In this document: piece after piece, positions 48,065 to 57,363 of the stretch | Position numbering within the stretch: the first letter of the stretch is position 1 | Layout: each line of letters starts with the position of its first letter | Assembly: GCA_009841235.1 (NCBI GenBank) | Contig: VXMH01000071.1 | Location: 124,001-188,000 of the forward strand | DNA length: 64,000 nt | Reading direction: 5' to 3' | Source: Caldilineaceae bacterium SB0661_bin_32 | GTDB lineage: Bacteria; Chloroflexota; Anaerolineae; Caldilineales; Caldilineaceae | Translations under genes and position numbers: made by a program | Notes under the pieces: model-generated | Databases searched by the model: none | Told to the model about the DNA's origin: nothing | What the model saw: only the letters and a program-made list of their open reading frames with translations

Positions 48065-49051
48065 CTACGCCTCTTGATCGATCCGGTAGAGCGGCTCGAG
48101 ACCGGCGGCTACGCGGTCCACATTGTCGGCGGCGCACTGTGCGCGTTTACGGGACGTGCCGTCGGTTACCCCTGCCGTATGCGGGGTAGCGATGACGTTC
48201 GGCAGCCTGAAGAAAGGTGAACTGAGGTCCGGGGGTTCCTGGCTGTAGGCGTCGATGCCGGCTCCCCCCAATTTGCCATCCAGCAGTGCCTGTGTCAGCG
48301 CTTGTTCATCGATAAGCGCGCCGCGTGCGACGTTAATGATGTAGGCCGTCGGCTTCATCAGGCCCAACATACGGGCGTCGATGATATGATGCGTTTCACT
48401 GTTGAGGTGCAAGTGAAGCGATAATATGTCCGATTCGGCAACCACCTTTTCGAGGTTGTCGGGCGTGCCCACAAACGACAGGCCGAACTCCTGCCGCTCC
48501 GCGTCGTTGATCTCCCTTATGTCGATGGCCGCGATTTTCATCCCAAATGGCATCGCACGGCGTGCCAGCTCGATGCCGCTTGCCCCAAAACCGATAATGC
48601 CCAGCTGCAGGCCTTCCAATTCCAGGCCCATCGGTTCGTATAGCTCACCCTCATCCAGGAGCGTGCGCGCTTCGGGATAGCGGCGGGTTAACATCAGAAT
48701 GAACATCATCGCGGTCTCGGCCAGCGCTACCGCGCTGAAAGCGCCTGGACAGTTGGCCACCGGAATGCCCTTTGTTTTCCAATAATCCAGGTCGAAGTGA
48801 TCGAAGCCCGTCCCCAGGATTTGCCAAAGGCGCGCGTCCGTGGCAGCGTCTACCATCTCGCGCGTACCGGCCGAACCGCCATGGTCAATGACGGCATCCA
48901 TGCCTTCGAACTGGGGCGCCAAAGGTTTGTCGTAATCCAATACATGCATGTTGTGGTTGCGGCTGACAGCCTTTACCACGTCCATTCCCCACGGATTGAA
49001 CATCGAAACTTTGACCGGATGGGGCAGAAAAATGACGTTCAATCGCTTCAT
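48065..49051 (-). CDS. D-2-hydroxyacid dehydrogenase (phosphoglycerate dehydrogenase-like)
   Basis: A 328-residue NAD-dependent D-isomer 2-hydroxyacid dehydrogenase. The nucleotide loop is GIIGFGASGIELARRA; catalytic Arg lies in INVARGALIDEQAL and the catalytic His in IATPHTAGVTDG. No ACT domain is present, so it is probably not the serine-pathway enzyme but acts on another 2-hydroxy or 2-keto acid. It is the last gene of the minus-strand run starting with the dioxygenase at 51991. Confidence 0.87.
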   Translation of the reverse strand: MKRLNVIFLPHPVKVSMFNPWGMDVVKAVSRNHNMHVLDYDKPLAPQFEGMDAVIDHGGSAGTREMVDAATDARLWQILGTGFDHFDLDYWKTKGIPVANCPGAFSAVALAETAMMFILMLTRRYPEARTLLDEGELYEPMGLELEGLQLGIIGFGASGIELARRAMPFGMKIAAIDIREINDAERQEFGLSFVGTPDNLEKVVAESDILSLHLHLNSETHHIIDARMLGLMKPTAYIINVARGALIDEQALTQALLDGKLGGAGIDAYSQEPPDLSSPFFRLPNVIATPHTAGVTDGTSRKRAQCAADNVDRVAAGLEPLYRIDQEA

Positions 49052-49120
49052 AATGGGATCACCTGGCTATGGTGGCAGGCTGAGGCGCCTACCTTGGTTG
49101 GATTCTGACTGGTCGGTGTC

Positions 49121-49870
<750 letters not shown>

Positions 49871-49886
49871 CCCGAATGCACCCTGG

Positions 49887-50684
49887 TCAATATGGAAGAA
49901 GACCGCCGCTCACGTTGTACGTCTGGCCGGTCATGTAACTCGCGTCGTCAGAAGCCAGAAAAGCAACCACGTTGGCGACGTCTTCCGGCTGCTGGATGCG
50001 GCCCACAGGTATGCCGGCGACCGCTTCCGCCTTAACAGCACCGATCTTCACCCCGCGGCGCGCCGCTGTCTCACGGTCGATCAGATCCCACATTGGCGTA
50101 TCGACAATGCCGGCGCATACGCAGTTCACAAGGATACCGTGGTCGGAAAGCTCCAGTCCCATCTGCTTGGTCAGCGCAACGACGGCATGTTTGCTGGCGG
50201 CGTAGGCCCCCAAAGGAATGCCTTTGCCAGGCGCGATTTTGCCTGCCCCTGATGCGTTGTTGATGATACGACCGCCGCCCCCCTGCTCGATCATCTGGCG
50301 CGCCCCTGCTTGTGAACACAACAACACGCTTTTGGCGTTTACGTTCATCAGGGCATCCCATGTTTTCTCATCCGTATCCAGCAAAGGCGCAACCGCACCG
50401 ATGCCGGCGTTGTTCACGAGAATCTGCAAGCTCCCCAACTGCTCGCAGGTCTCGCCCACCATCCGTTCCACCTCTTCTTTGCTGGTCACGTCCGCCTGGT
50501 GCGCAAGGGACTGGCCGCCCTGCTCCTGAATTTCGGCAGCCACCTGCGCAGCCGTTTCGCCATCCAGGTCTGCAACCGTCACAAGACAGCCCTCGCGCGC
50601 CAATCGCAGGGCTATGGCCCGTCCGATGCCTCGCCCGGCCCCTGTGACAATCGCCACCTGACCTTCAAGGTTGTAGCGCGGCAT
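49887..50684 (-). CDS. SDR family oxidoreductase
   Basis: A 265-residue classical SDR with TGAGRGIGRAIA, NNAGIG and the catalytic INNASGAGKIAPGKGIPLGAYAASK region spread over residues about 140-165, where Ser, Tyr and Lys are present. CAGIVDTPMWDLID and the C-terminal YNVSGGLLPY are as in sorbitol/acetoin/3-ketoacyl reductase-like members. Gaps to neighbours are 16 and 38 bases. The substrate is unknown. Confidence 0.87.
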   Translation of the reverse strand: MPRYNLEGQVAIVTGAGRGIGRAIALRLAREGCLVTVADLDGETAAQVAAEIQEQGGQSLAHQADVTSKEEVERMVGETCEQLGSLQILVNNAGIGAVAPLLDTDEKTWDALMNVNAKSVLLCSQAGARQMIEQGGGGRIINNASGAGKIAPGKGIPLGAYAASKHAVVALTKQMGLELSDHGILVNCVCAGIVDTPMWDLIDRETAARRGVKIGAVKAEAVAGIPVGRIQQPEDVANVVAFLASDDASYMTGQTYNVSGGLLPY

Positions 50685-50722
50685 AGGCTACCTCCAGCAG
50701 GATTTCCCTGACACCATTCGCC

Positions 50723-51196
50723 TCAATGCTCGCCATCTTTAGTCTCGTAGGGAACCTGCATCAGTTCCAAAATGTAACCGTCCGGGTCCTCGAAGAAGAC
50801 CACGTGGACAACAGCCCAACCGAGATCGAAACTCACAGGCTCGGATACGAACTTGACCCCTTCCGCTTTCAGTTCCCGGTAGGCCTGGGCCATGTCCGGA
50901 ACGCCAAAACAGATGTGGGAGTGGCCCACGTCTCCCAGCTTTCCGTCCGAGACCTTTCCCTGCGGCTGCACGTATTCTTGCAAGTCGAGCAGCATCCCCG
51001 GCGATTCCGGCGCCTGCAGACGCACAACCTCCATGATCACGTTATCTTTGCCTGCCATCTTCGAGATCGTCTCGCCTTCCAGCCGGTGAGTTTCGATCTG
51101 TTCCATCCCCAGCAGGTCACGGTAAAACGCCAGTGAGCGTTCCATGTCGCTCACTGTGACCGAAATGTGATCCATCACATTTACTGAGCTGATCAC
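50723..51196 (-). CDS. VOC family protein (glyoxalase/dioxygenase-like)
   Basis: A 157-residue single-domain VOC protein. Candidate metal ligands are His in MDHISVTVSD, His in VGHSHICFGV and Glu in GYILELMQV. It begins with GTG at 51196, eight bases after GGAGG. It is clearly related to the VOC proteins at 52303 and 54601, which share the D-H-I start and DPDG(Y/N)xxEL end. It follows the phytanoyl-CoA-type dioxygenase by 18 bases. Confidence 0.83.
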   Translation of the reverse strand: MISSVNVMDHISVTVSDMERSLAFYRDLLGMEQIETHRLEGETISKMAGKDNVIMEVVRLQAPESPGMLLDLQEYVQPQGKVSDGKLGDVGHSHICFGVPDMAQAYRELKAEGVKFVSEPVSFDLGWAVVHVVFFEDPDGYILELMQVPYETKDGEH

Positions 51197-51214
51197 TGTG
51201 CGCTTCCTCCCTGT

Positions 51215-51991
51215 TCAGTGTGTTTCCAGAGCCTCCAACTCGCCCAACCGTCGAATCCAGCGCTGGTGACGGTCGTCGTCGATGGAACGCCAGTATGGTC
51301 CGTACATGGGGCGGCCTGCTTGCGCGAAAGCCCTGTGGTTACCTCGCATCTGTTCCTGGATGGCTTCCGTCGCCTCAGGCGTGTCCGGATCCTCATAGTA
51401 GACCACCACCCCCTGCCTCCGGTGATTGTCCCCGCCAAATGCCGCATGCCAGAGAGCAACATTAAATACCAGGACGTCGCCTGGCTGCGACACGAACGTG
51501 TAGGCAGGCACATCGGCCTGGGCAATGTTGTAGACAGTCTCAGGTTCGCGGCTGATTTGGCTGTGAAATGGATCGCGGTGGGAGCCGGGTATGACGCGCA
51601 AGGCGCCCGTGTCCCCGTCAAGTGGGTCCGGGTAGATGCAGAACTTGACGGCCATGTAGTCCAGCGCCCTTGTATCGGGGTGCCAGCGCGTGTCACTGAC
51701 GTGGTAGTTCCCGTCCACCGCGATAGCCAGCACATCCTTGCCCATCAACTGTTCGGCCACGTCGGCAAAACGAGAATCGTGGGCCAAGCCGGCGATGAAT
51801 GGGGATTGCTCCTCCATTAGAGAGGCGTAGTGGCGGCTCTTGCCGTCGTGCTGGCCCCCCTCAATCCAGGAGTCCAGCCCTGCATTAAACTCACGGCTGT
51901 ACCGCGCCATCTCCTCCGCAGACAGTAGCTGGCGAAAGACCAGAAATCCGAAATCGTGGAACAGGTTCAACTGCTGTTTCGACAGTTTCAT
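51215..51991 (-). CDS. Phytanoyl-CoA dioxygenase (PhyH) family protein
   Basis: A 258-residue Fe(II)/2-oxoglutarate-dependent oxygenase. The HxD iron ligands are in RWHPDTRALDYMAV, the middle has GDTGALRVIPGSHRDPF, and the distal His is in NVALWHAAFGG with the 2-oxoglutarate Arg in NHRRQGVVVYY. It would hydroxylate an unknown small molecule. It is the first gene after the promoter at 52148-52177 and leads a run of VOC, SDR, SDR and hydroxyacid dehydrogenase genes. Confidence 0.87.
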   Translation of the reverse strand: MKLSKQQLNLFHDFGFLVFRQLLSAEEMARYSREFNAGLDSWIEGGQHDGKSRHYASLMEEQSPFIAGLAHDSRFADVAEQLMGKDVLAIAVDGNYHVSDTRWHPDTRALDYMAVKFCIYPDPLDGDTGALRVIPGSHRDPFHSQISREPETVYNIAQADVPAYTFVSQPGDVLVFNVALWHAAFGGDNHRRQGVVVYYEDPDTPEATEAIQEQMRGNHRAFAQAGRPMYGPYWRSIDDDRHQRWIRRLGELEALETH

Positions 51992-52147
51992 TTTAGCTCT
52001 TTCGGTGGAAGATGGGTGTATCCGCCCTGCAGAACAGCTGCATGGAAAACGAGTCTGTGTCGCGCCGGCCGGAAGCGTTTAGGACAGTTCGAAAAATCAA
52101 GAATTGTCCACTGGTGAAAACAGGGACAGGTGGCCTCAGCACGCTGG

Positions 52148-52177
52148 AGTATAGCATTCAGATTCGCGCCGCGTCAA
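52148..52177 (-). promoter_or_regulatory. Probable promoter of the PhyH-VOC-SDR-SDR-dehydrogenase operon
   Basis: On the minus strand TTGACG (52177-52172) and TATACT (52153-52148) are 18 bases apart. It is the only clear element in the 310-base gap 51992-52302, which otherwise shows no gene. Confidence 0.6.
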
Positions 52178-52302
52178 CCAGTTTTCTTCCTCTTCTTGCA
52201 AATAATAGAGCTACGGCAGTAGGATCACTGGGCAATTCTGCTTCCAGTTCTGTCCCCCCATACGCCAAACACCTCTGCCCCCGGATATTCGCAAGGCTTA
52301 TC

Positions 52303-52752
52303 TCAATGTTCATACTCTTCCATCAATTCGACCAGATTGCCATCAGGGTCGTAGCAGAAGCAGACACTGACCGAACCTTCAGTGAGCTCGAAATTTACTG
52401 GTCCCGAAATGAATTCTACGCCGGACTTTCTCAGCGCGTCTACGGTTGCCGGCAGGTCCTCAACGGTCAGAGCGAAATGACAGGACCCGACAGAGCCAAG
52501 AGGCGTGACATGCTTGTCCCCGTGCGTCGTAAAGAATTCGAGCAGGTCTATGAGGATCCCGGGCGTATCGTCGGCCGCGAGGCGGGTTGACTGTGCCCGC
52601 GACCCCTGCAGTCCTCCGGCCATGTCGGACTTTTCTCCTTCCAACTGGTGCTGCTCGACCTGCTTGAGGCCCAACTTGCCGACGTAGAACTCCAGGGCCC
52701 GCTGGGTGTCGCTGACCGTAATGGTAATATGATCGAGTGCTTTGACCTTCAT
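52303..52752 (-). CDS. VOC family protein
   Basis: A 149-residue VOC protein starting MKVKALDHITITVSD with AGGAG upstream of 52752. Candidate ligands are this first His, His in GSCHFALTV and Glu in NLVELMEE. It is a paralog of the VOC proteins at 50723 and 54601. It lies downstream of the SDR at 52844 by 91 bases, repeating an SDR-VOC pairing. Confidence 0.83.
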   Translation of the reverse strand: MKVKALDHITITVSDTQRALEFYVGKLGLKQVEQHQLEGEKSDMAGGLQGSRAQSTRLAADDTPGILIDLLEFFTTHGDKHVTPLGSVGSCHFALTVEDLPATVDALRKSGVEFISGPVNFELTEGSVSVCFCYDPDGNLVELMEEYEH

Positions 52753-52843
52753 CGCTGTATTCTCCTTGCTGAATTCAGGAACCGAGATTTGATCTGCTGG
52801 GAACACGGCGGGAAGCGCGAATCCGGGACGAAGCGGGGCAGCC

Positions 52844-53662
52844 TCAGGCCCAGTTCCCTCCAGCGCGGCGCAGATACCTGGCCGCGCCCTCTCTGAGCTG
52901 CCGGTCTGAAGGTTGGATCGCGGTGGCGCCGCCGTCAACCATGAGTACGGCCGCTGTTATGTATGAAGCCTCGTCGCTGGCCAGGAACAGGATCGCATTG
53001 GCCACTTCCTCGGGTTCGGCAAATCGAGAGAACATGGTCATGGCGGCGTAGGAAGCAACATTTTCCGCGGGCGTGCGCGCCATCATCGGCGTGTTCATCC
53101 CCGTTGGGCAGACGACGTTGGCGCGAATGCCGTCTTCACCGCAGTCCTGTGCCAGGCAGCGGGCCATGCCGATGAGGCCGTGTTTGGATGTGTTGTAATC
53201 AGCCTGCAGTTCGTTTGCCACCACGCCGGACATGGAAGAAACGAAGACGACGCTGCCGCCGCCCTGGCTCCGCATCGGAGGGATCACGTATTTCGAGCAC
53301 AGGAAAGGTCCCTTGAGGTTCACCCGCATCACCCGGTCCCAATCCTCTTCATCGATCTCAGCGATATGCTTGCCGCTGCCAAATGTAGCGGCGTTGTTCA
53401 CCAGGATGTCGATGCGGCCATATTCGGCCAGGGCGTCCGTCGCCATCCGTTCAGCATCGTGGGCAACGCTTACGTCGACGACAACTGCCCTTGCCTCGCC
53501 GTCGCCTGAGGTAATAGCCTCAACCGTGTCATGGGCGGTTTCCCGGTTCATGTCAGCGACGACAACCTTGGCCCCCTCCGCCGCGAACCTCAGCGCGGTC
53601 GACCGGCCCAAGCCCTGGCCCGCCCCGGTAACTATAGCGACTTTACCTTGCAATCGACCCAT
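52844..53662 (-). CDS. SDR family oxidoreductase
   Basis: A 272-residue classical SDR with TGAGQGLGRSTA, NNAATF, VSSMSGVVANELQADYNTSK and VVCPTGMNTPMM. The start at 53662 follows GAGGGA by seven bases. It ends with a charged extension beyond the usual VDGG motif. The pattern around the active site matches the SDR at 49121 closely, so these look like duplicated partners. Confidence 0.86.
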   Translation of the reverse strand: MGRLQGKVAIVTGAGQGLGRSTALRFAAEGAKVVVADMNRETAHDTVEAITSGDGEARAVVVDVSVAHDAERMATDALAEYGRIDILVNNAATFGSGKHIAEIDEEDWDRVMRVNLKGPFLCSKYVIPPMRSQGGGSVVFVSSMSGVVANELQADYNTSKHGLIGMARCLAQDCGEDGIRANVVCPTGMNTPMMARTPAENVASYAAMTMFSRFAEPEEVANAILFLASDEASYITAAVLMVDGGATAIQPSDRQLREGAARYLRRAGGNWA

Positions 53663-53703
53663 ATGCTTGTCCCTCAAGGTCTGGAAACGCAATGCATTCA
53701 GAG

Positions 53704-54501
53704 TTAAGCGCCGTTCCTGGCGGGCAGGTGCAGCGAGTCGCCGATAAGCAGGATGCGGAGGTCGAATTCCGGTTGCTGCTGATAGTAGAGCTCAAAAAGC
53801 TTTCCAATGTCACCTGTGTGGTTGCGCCAGAATTCCCAGTGGAAAGGCAGAAGGGTCCGGGGTCCTAATTTTTGCGCCACCGTCATCAGCTCCTCTATCT
53901 CCATGTACCATGTCCGGCCAAAAGCCAGCAGCGCCAGGTCGAGGTCGTGTTCTGCTCCGATCTCTTCCATAGCCGGACCATCCCACGTATCGCCGGAAAC
54001 AAAGAGCTTCGTTCCGCCGGACGAAAGGACGAATGTGACCGCGTGCGGCTCGTTCGGGTCGTAAGAAGGATAGACCTGGAACTCTACGTCTCGAAAACTG
54101 AATGAATCGCCTGGGGCCACTTCGCGGATGCGGTCGTCTGCAATTCCGAATTCGCGCATGAGTTTCGCCGAAGACCTGGGCGCGACGCAGAAGGCATCGG
54201 TGTTGCCAACGATTGGCGCCAGCGTGCCGTCGTGGCAATGGTCTACGTGATCATGGGTAGAGATGATGATGTCGGCAACGCTTACCTCATCGGGTTTGAC
54301 TGGAATGGCCGTTGCCCGGTAGGCGTCCGGAACGGCATCGTCGGGCGTACCGTATGAATAGGGATCGATCCAGATCATCGTCTCCGGGGTGCGGTAGACG
54401 AAGCTCGGCCCCCCCAGTGACCAGAACAGGATGCCGTCATCAACCGTTCGCCCTTCCAGTTCATCCAGAAATGTCTTGGGCCAGTAGGCAACATCTCGCA
54501 T
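53704..54501 (-). CDS. MBL-fold metallo-hydrolase (UlaG-like)
   Basis: A 265-residue metallo-beta-lactamase-fold hydrolase. The metal motif is STHDHVDHCHDG; further ligands are in FVSGDTWDG and the C-terminal LLPFHWEFW. The layout resembles UlaG-type lactonases, which open sugar lactones, and that would suit a sugar- or sugar-acid pathway. It is 41 bases upstream of the SDR at 52844 on the same strand. Substrate is not determinable. Confidence 0.82.
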   Translation of the reverse strand: MRDVAYWPKTFLDELEGRTVDDGILFWSLGGPSFVYRTPETMIWIDPYSYGTPDDAVPDAYRATAIPVKPDEVSVADIIISTHDHVDHCHDGTLAPIVGNTDAFCVAPRSSAKLMREFGIADDRIREVAPGDSFSFRDVEFQVYPSYDPNEPHAVTFVLSSGGTKLFVSGDTWDGPAMEEIGAEHDLDLALLAFGRTWYMEIEELMTVAQKLGPRTLLPFHWEFWRNHTGDIGKLFELYYQQQPEFDLRILLIGDSLHLPARNGA

Positions 54502-54600
54502 TGTTTTTCCCTTTACTGAGTTTTCGCCGCGGCAGATGACGCCGCCCGACTATGAGGATTCATCACTGGTTCCGCGCCATCCCAATCTCACAAGGATCGA

Positions 54601-55110
54601 TCAGGCCGTACTCCAGTTGAACTCGTGTGGCGCCTGTTCACCGGTGCCAATTTCGTTCAGTTCAAGCAAATTTCCGTCCGGGTCGTAGAAAAAGAGTACG
54701 TGCCAATCGCCCTCGCCTTCGAAACGTACCGGCGGCGAAACTATCTCCACGCCCGCCGCCTTCAAGCGTTCATAGGTGGCAGGTACATCCTCGACGCCAA
54801 AACAGAAATGCGCGCTGGGCACGTGGTGAAGCGGCTGTCTTCCGGTCGGGCTCTCAGGGTTGATCCATTGGATGAGGTCGAACGTGAAGCCCTGTTCCGA
54901 AGTGCGCGTGTGACCGTTGACGCCGCCCGGCGGGCGCAGACGGTACTCGCGCATGTGTACGTTTGACATAGCGGTCATCTCATCAATGGGACCCCCATCG
55001 TGCTCTTCGGGGGAGACGACCTCCATGCCCAGAATGTCCCTGTAGAACTCCAGCGATCTTTCCAGATCGCTGACCATTATTGCTATGTGATCAATCGTAA
55101 TCCGGCTCAC
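54601..55110 (-). CDS. VOC family protein
   Basis: A 169-residue VOC protein. Candidate ligands are His in TIDHIAIMVSD, His in SAHFCFGVED and Glu in GNLLELNEI. The start is taken as GTG at 55110, nine bases after AGGAGG. It is a third member of the local VOC paralog set and precedes the MBL-fold gene by about 100 bases. Confidence 0.82.
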   Translation of the reverse strand: MSRITIDHIAIMVSDLERSLEFYRDILGMEVVSPEEHDGGPIDEMTAMSNVHMREYRLRPPGGVNGHTRTSEQGFTFDLIQWINPESPTGRQPLHHVPSAHFCFGVEDVPATYERLKAAGVEIVSPPVRFEGEGDWHVLFFYDPDGNLLELNEIGTGEQAPHEFNWSTA

Positions 55111-55166
55111 TCTGAGAGTCCTCCTCAAGCGCAGGTTTCAAGCATGTTACGGAAATGAGCGACGAT

Positions 55167-56090
55167 TCAAATGTCGCGAAGCATCCGCTTCAAATTCGCA
55201 TAGTTAATGCGCATCGCCTCTTCGCGCGAACCGCTGGCCGGCAGGAAATGCGTCGCGACCGACAGGACCGCGTCGCTGCGCCGGTCGCGCAGACTCCGCA
55301 AAATCGCGGGATAGTCGACGTCGCCTTCGCCCAGGGGGCAGTACGAAAAATCCAGTTGAAGGCCGTTTTTCACGGTCAGGTCCTTGAGATGGAGACCGTA
55401 GAGGTAGGGATGGATATTGAGAAATCCGGCCGTCGCCACATCCGCTTCGCCGCTGTTCAGGTTGTCGGATGGTCCCCACATCACCTTGATGCGCGGGGAG
55501 TTGAGCGCCTCGGCCAGCCGCCGGAAGTTGCCGGTCGTGTTGGTGTAGTTCCAGGGCATCATCGAAAGCGCGAGGTCGACGTCGTACTTTTCGGCCTGTT
55601 CAAGCATGAGCGAAAAGGCCCGCACCAGCTTCTCCATGTCGACGTCGGCAATATGGCCGCCGCGCGTCAGCCAGCGCATCGGCCACGTCGGCTTGGCCGC
55701 CGAATACTCTCCCGGCCAGGCAAACGTGAACAGGCCCACGGCCCCGACACCCAGTCGCGACGCCATCTGCATTGAGCGCACCAGGTCGGCCATGTCGCGG
55801 CGGAACTCCGGGTGCTCTTCCATACCGTCCAGGTCGAGATCGGTGAGATGAATCTGCTTGAAGGGATTGCCGACGTTGATCAGGAAGATTTCAAGCCCGT
55901 GGCTTGCCACCTGCTTGCCAAGGCGGTCCACGCCCGCATCGTCCAGCGCCTCCATGGGCGGCCCGTCACTGCCCAGGCGGTTGAACCAGACGCAATCGGC
56001 CCCGATCTCCCTGGCCTTTGCCAGCGACTCGTCGAAAGGCAGATCCAGTTCCGGCAGGTACATGCCCAACTTGAAGTTATGCTCGGTCAT
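55167..56090 (-). CDS. Sugar phosphate isomerase/epimerase-like TIM barrel protein
   Basis: A 307-residue AP-endonuclease-2-fold barrel protein of the xylose isomerase-like group. It starts KLGMYLPELDLPFDESLAKA and has barrel-end acidic and His residues in LALSMMPWNYTNTTG, VMWGPSDNLNSG, YGLHLKDLTV and CPLGEGDVDYPAIL, the last two being metal-site segments. The activity could be isomerase, epimerase or dehydratase on a sugar or cyclitol. It is 18 bases after the dioxygenase at 56109. Confidence 0.84.
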   Translation of the reverse strand: MTEHNFKLGMYLPELDLPFDESLAKAREIGADCVWFNRLGSDGPPMEALDDAGVDRLGKQVASHGLEIFLINVGNPFKQIHLTDLDLDGMEEHPEFRRDMADLVRSMQMASRLGVGAVGLFTFAWPGEYSAAKPTWPMRWLTRGGHIADVDMEKLVRAFSLMLEQAEKYDVDLALSMMPWNYTNTTGNFRRLAEALNSPRIKVMWGPSDNLNSGEADVATAGFLNIHPYLYGLHLKDLTVKNGLQLDFSYCPLGEGDVDYPAILRSLRDRRSDAVLSVATHFLPASGSREEAMRINYANLKRMLRDI

Positions 56091-56108
56091 CTCTCGGCCT
56101 CGTATCTT

Positions 56109-57065
56109 TCAGTATTGAAGCGGCTGCAACCAGCGGTCCAGCCCCGCTTCCGACAGGGTATAAAGCCAGTCATAGTGCGTTAGGGCGACCTTTTCGGGAT
56201 GTTGCCGGCTGCGGGCGACAAAGCCCGGCACTTTGGAACGACCCGTCGGCAGTCCGATGCGGCTGTAGCGCGTGTCGACGCTCCAGCGCACCGTCTGCGA
56301 CCGGTTGGGAATTGAGCGATGCACCAGTCGCTCCATCGTTATCAACACATCCCCCGGATCTACTTCACAGGTGACGATACTGCTGGCGGGCAGGTCCGCG
56401 TCGGCAATGCCCTTGGAACCCTTGTGGCCCGGTGTCTCAATCCACAGATCATGCGCAATCAACCCCTTAAGATGAGAGCCTGGAATCACCTGCATGCAGC
56501 CATTTTCCTCGGTGGCGCTGACAAGAGGGATCCAGAAATTGACGACCAGGGTCTCCCCTGCTTCGTCCGGTATCAAGTAGGCCAGGTCCTGGTGCCAGGG
56601 GATATCCATCAGGTCGAGATCGGGCATCTTCGGGCGCAGCGCGAACTGGGGGTGGGCGAGAATTTCCGGTCCGATCAGAGATTCGGTCGCGTCCAATAGC
56701 GCGGGAGAAGTGCGAAGTTGAAACATGCCGGGCGAGATTGGCTTGCCGCGCGAAAAGTAGCTCTCCCAGAGCCAGTTCCGGTCCGTACAGGCTGCGGAGG
56801 CCAGTGCCAGCCGGTTGGCGAACGGTGCGTCTTCAAAGGTCGCTTTGGCGTCAAGCTGGCCCTGCCGGACCGCTTCTCTGATGGTAACGTCCACCTTCTG
56901 GGTCAGTTCGTCGATCAGCGGTTGAAGTGCATCGAGAGGCAGCATCCGGCGTACGATCAGAAAACCTTCCTCTTTGAATTGGCGGATCTGCTCCTCTGCC
57001 AGTCCGTTCGCCTTCGGTGCGGCGTAACCAGCCTCTTGTTCCTGCGCTGCTGGATTCTCTGCCAT
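56109..57065 (-). CDS. Phytanoyl-CoA dioxygenase (PhyH) family protein
   Basis: A 318-residue Fe(II)/2-oxoglutarate oxygenase. HxD is in IPWHQDLAYL, the sheet with ENGCMQVIPGSHLKGL follows, and the distal His with the cosubstrate Arg is in RLVHRSIPNRSQTVRWSVD. The start at 57065 has AGGAGGAG upstream. It heads a second minus-strand run (isomerase, VOC, MBL, SDR, VOC) and is divergent from the Gfo/Idh/MocA gene at 57364. Confidence 0.87.
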   Translation of the reverse strand: MAENPAAQEQEAGYAAPKANGLAEEQIRQFKEEGFLIVRRMLPLDALQPLIDELTQKVDVTIREAVRQGQLDAKATFEDAPFANRLALASAACTDRNWLWESYFSRGKPISPGMFQLRTSPALLDATESLIGPEILAHPQFALRPKMPDLDLMDIPWHQDLAYLIPDEAGETLVVNFWIPLVSATEENGCMQVIPGSHLKGLIAHDLWIETPGHKGSKGIADADLPASSIVTCEVDPGDVLITMERLVHRSIPNRSQTVRWSVDTRYSRIGLPTGRSKVPGFVARSRQHPEKVALTHYDWLYTLSEAGLDRWLQPLQY

Positions 57066-57125
57066 GTACTCCTCCTGTGCTTCCCGCGGGCTAAGGGCCC
57101 TGGATATGCGCCTGGGATCGGTGAT

Positions 57126-57207
57126 ATTAGTCTGCCTGGAGAGAGTATATTCCAATTCGATGAGCGCCGCTACTCTGTTGAGCGCACAGGTTGTAGTTCA
57201 GACTAAT
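57126..57207. repeat. Nine-base inverted repeat in the divergent promoter region
   Basis: ATTAGTCTG at 57126-57134 and its exact reverse complement CAGACTAAT at 57199-57207 have centres 73 bases apart, close to seven helical turns. The right copy overlaps the -35 region of the rightward promoter. It could be a pair of operator half-sites, but a match of this length could also arise by chance. Confidence 0.35.
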
Positions 57208-57225
57208 GGGGCTTTCGTGTACAAT
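57197..57225 (+). promoter_or_regulatory. Candidate promoter of the Gfo/Idh-ThDP enzyme-VOC operon
   Basis: TTCAGA (57197-57202) and TACAAT (57220-57225) are 17 bases apart, giving a leader of about 130 bases before the start at 57364. Confidence 0.5.
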
Positions 57226-57363
57226 ACAACGATGGCGGGCAAACGGTCTGCATGGATCCCTGTCATGCAGAGCGATTGGGTACGATTCTCGCCTCTCTAG
57301 TTTATGTTTCAACGACTGAAAGCCAGCGGCTCTGATTGAGCCAGGGGACATTGAGGTGAATCC

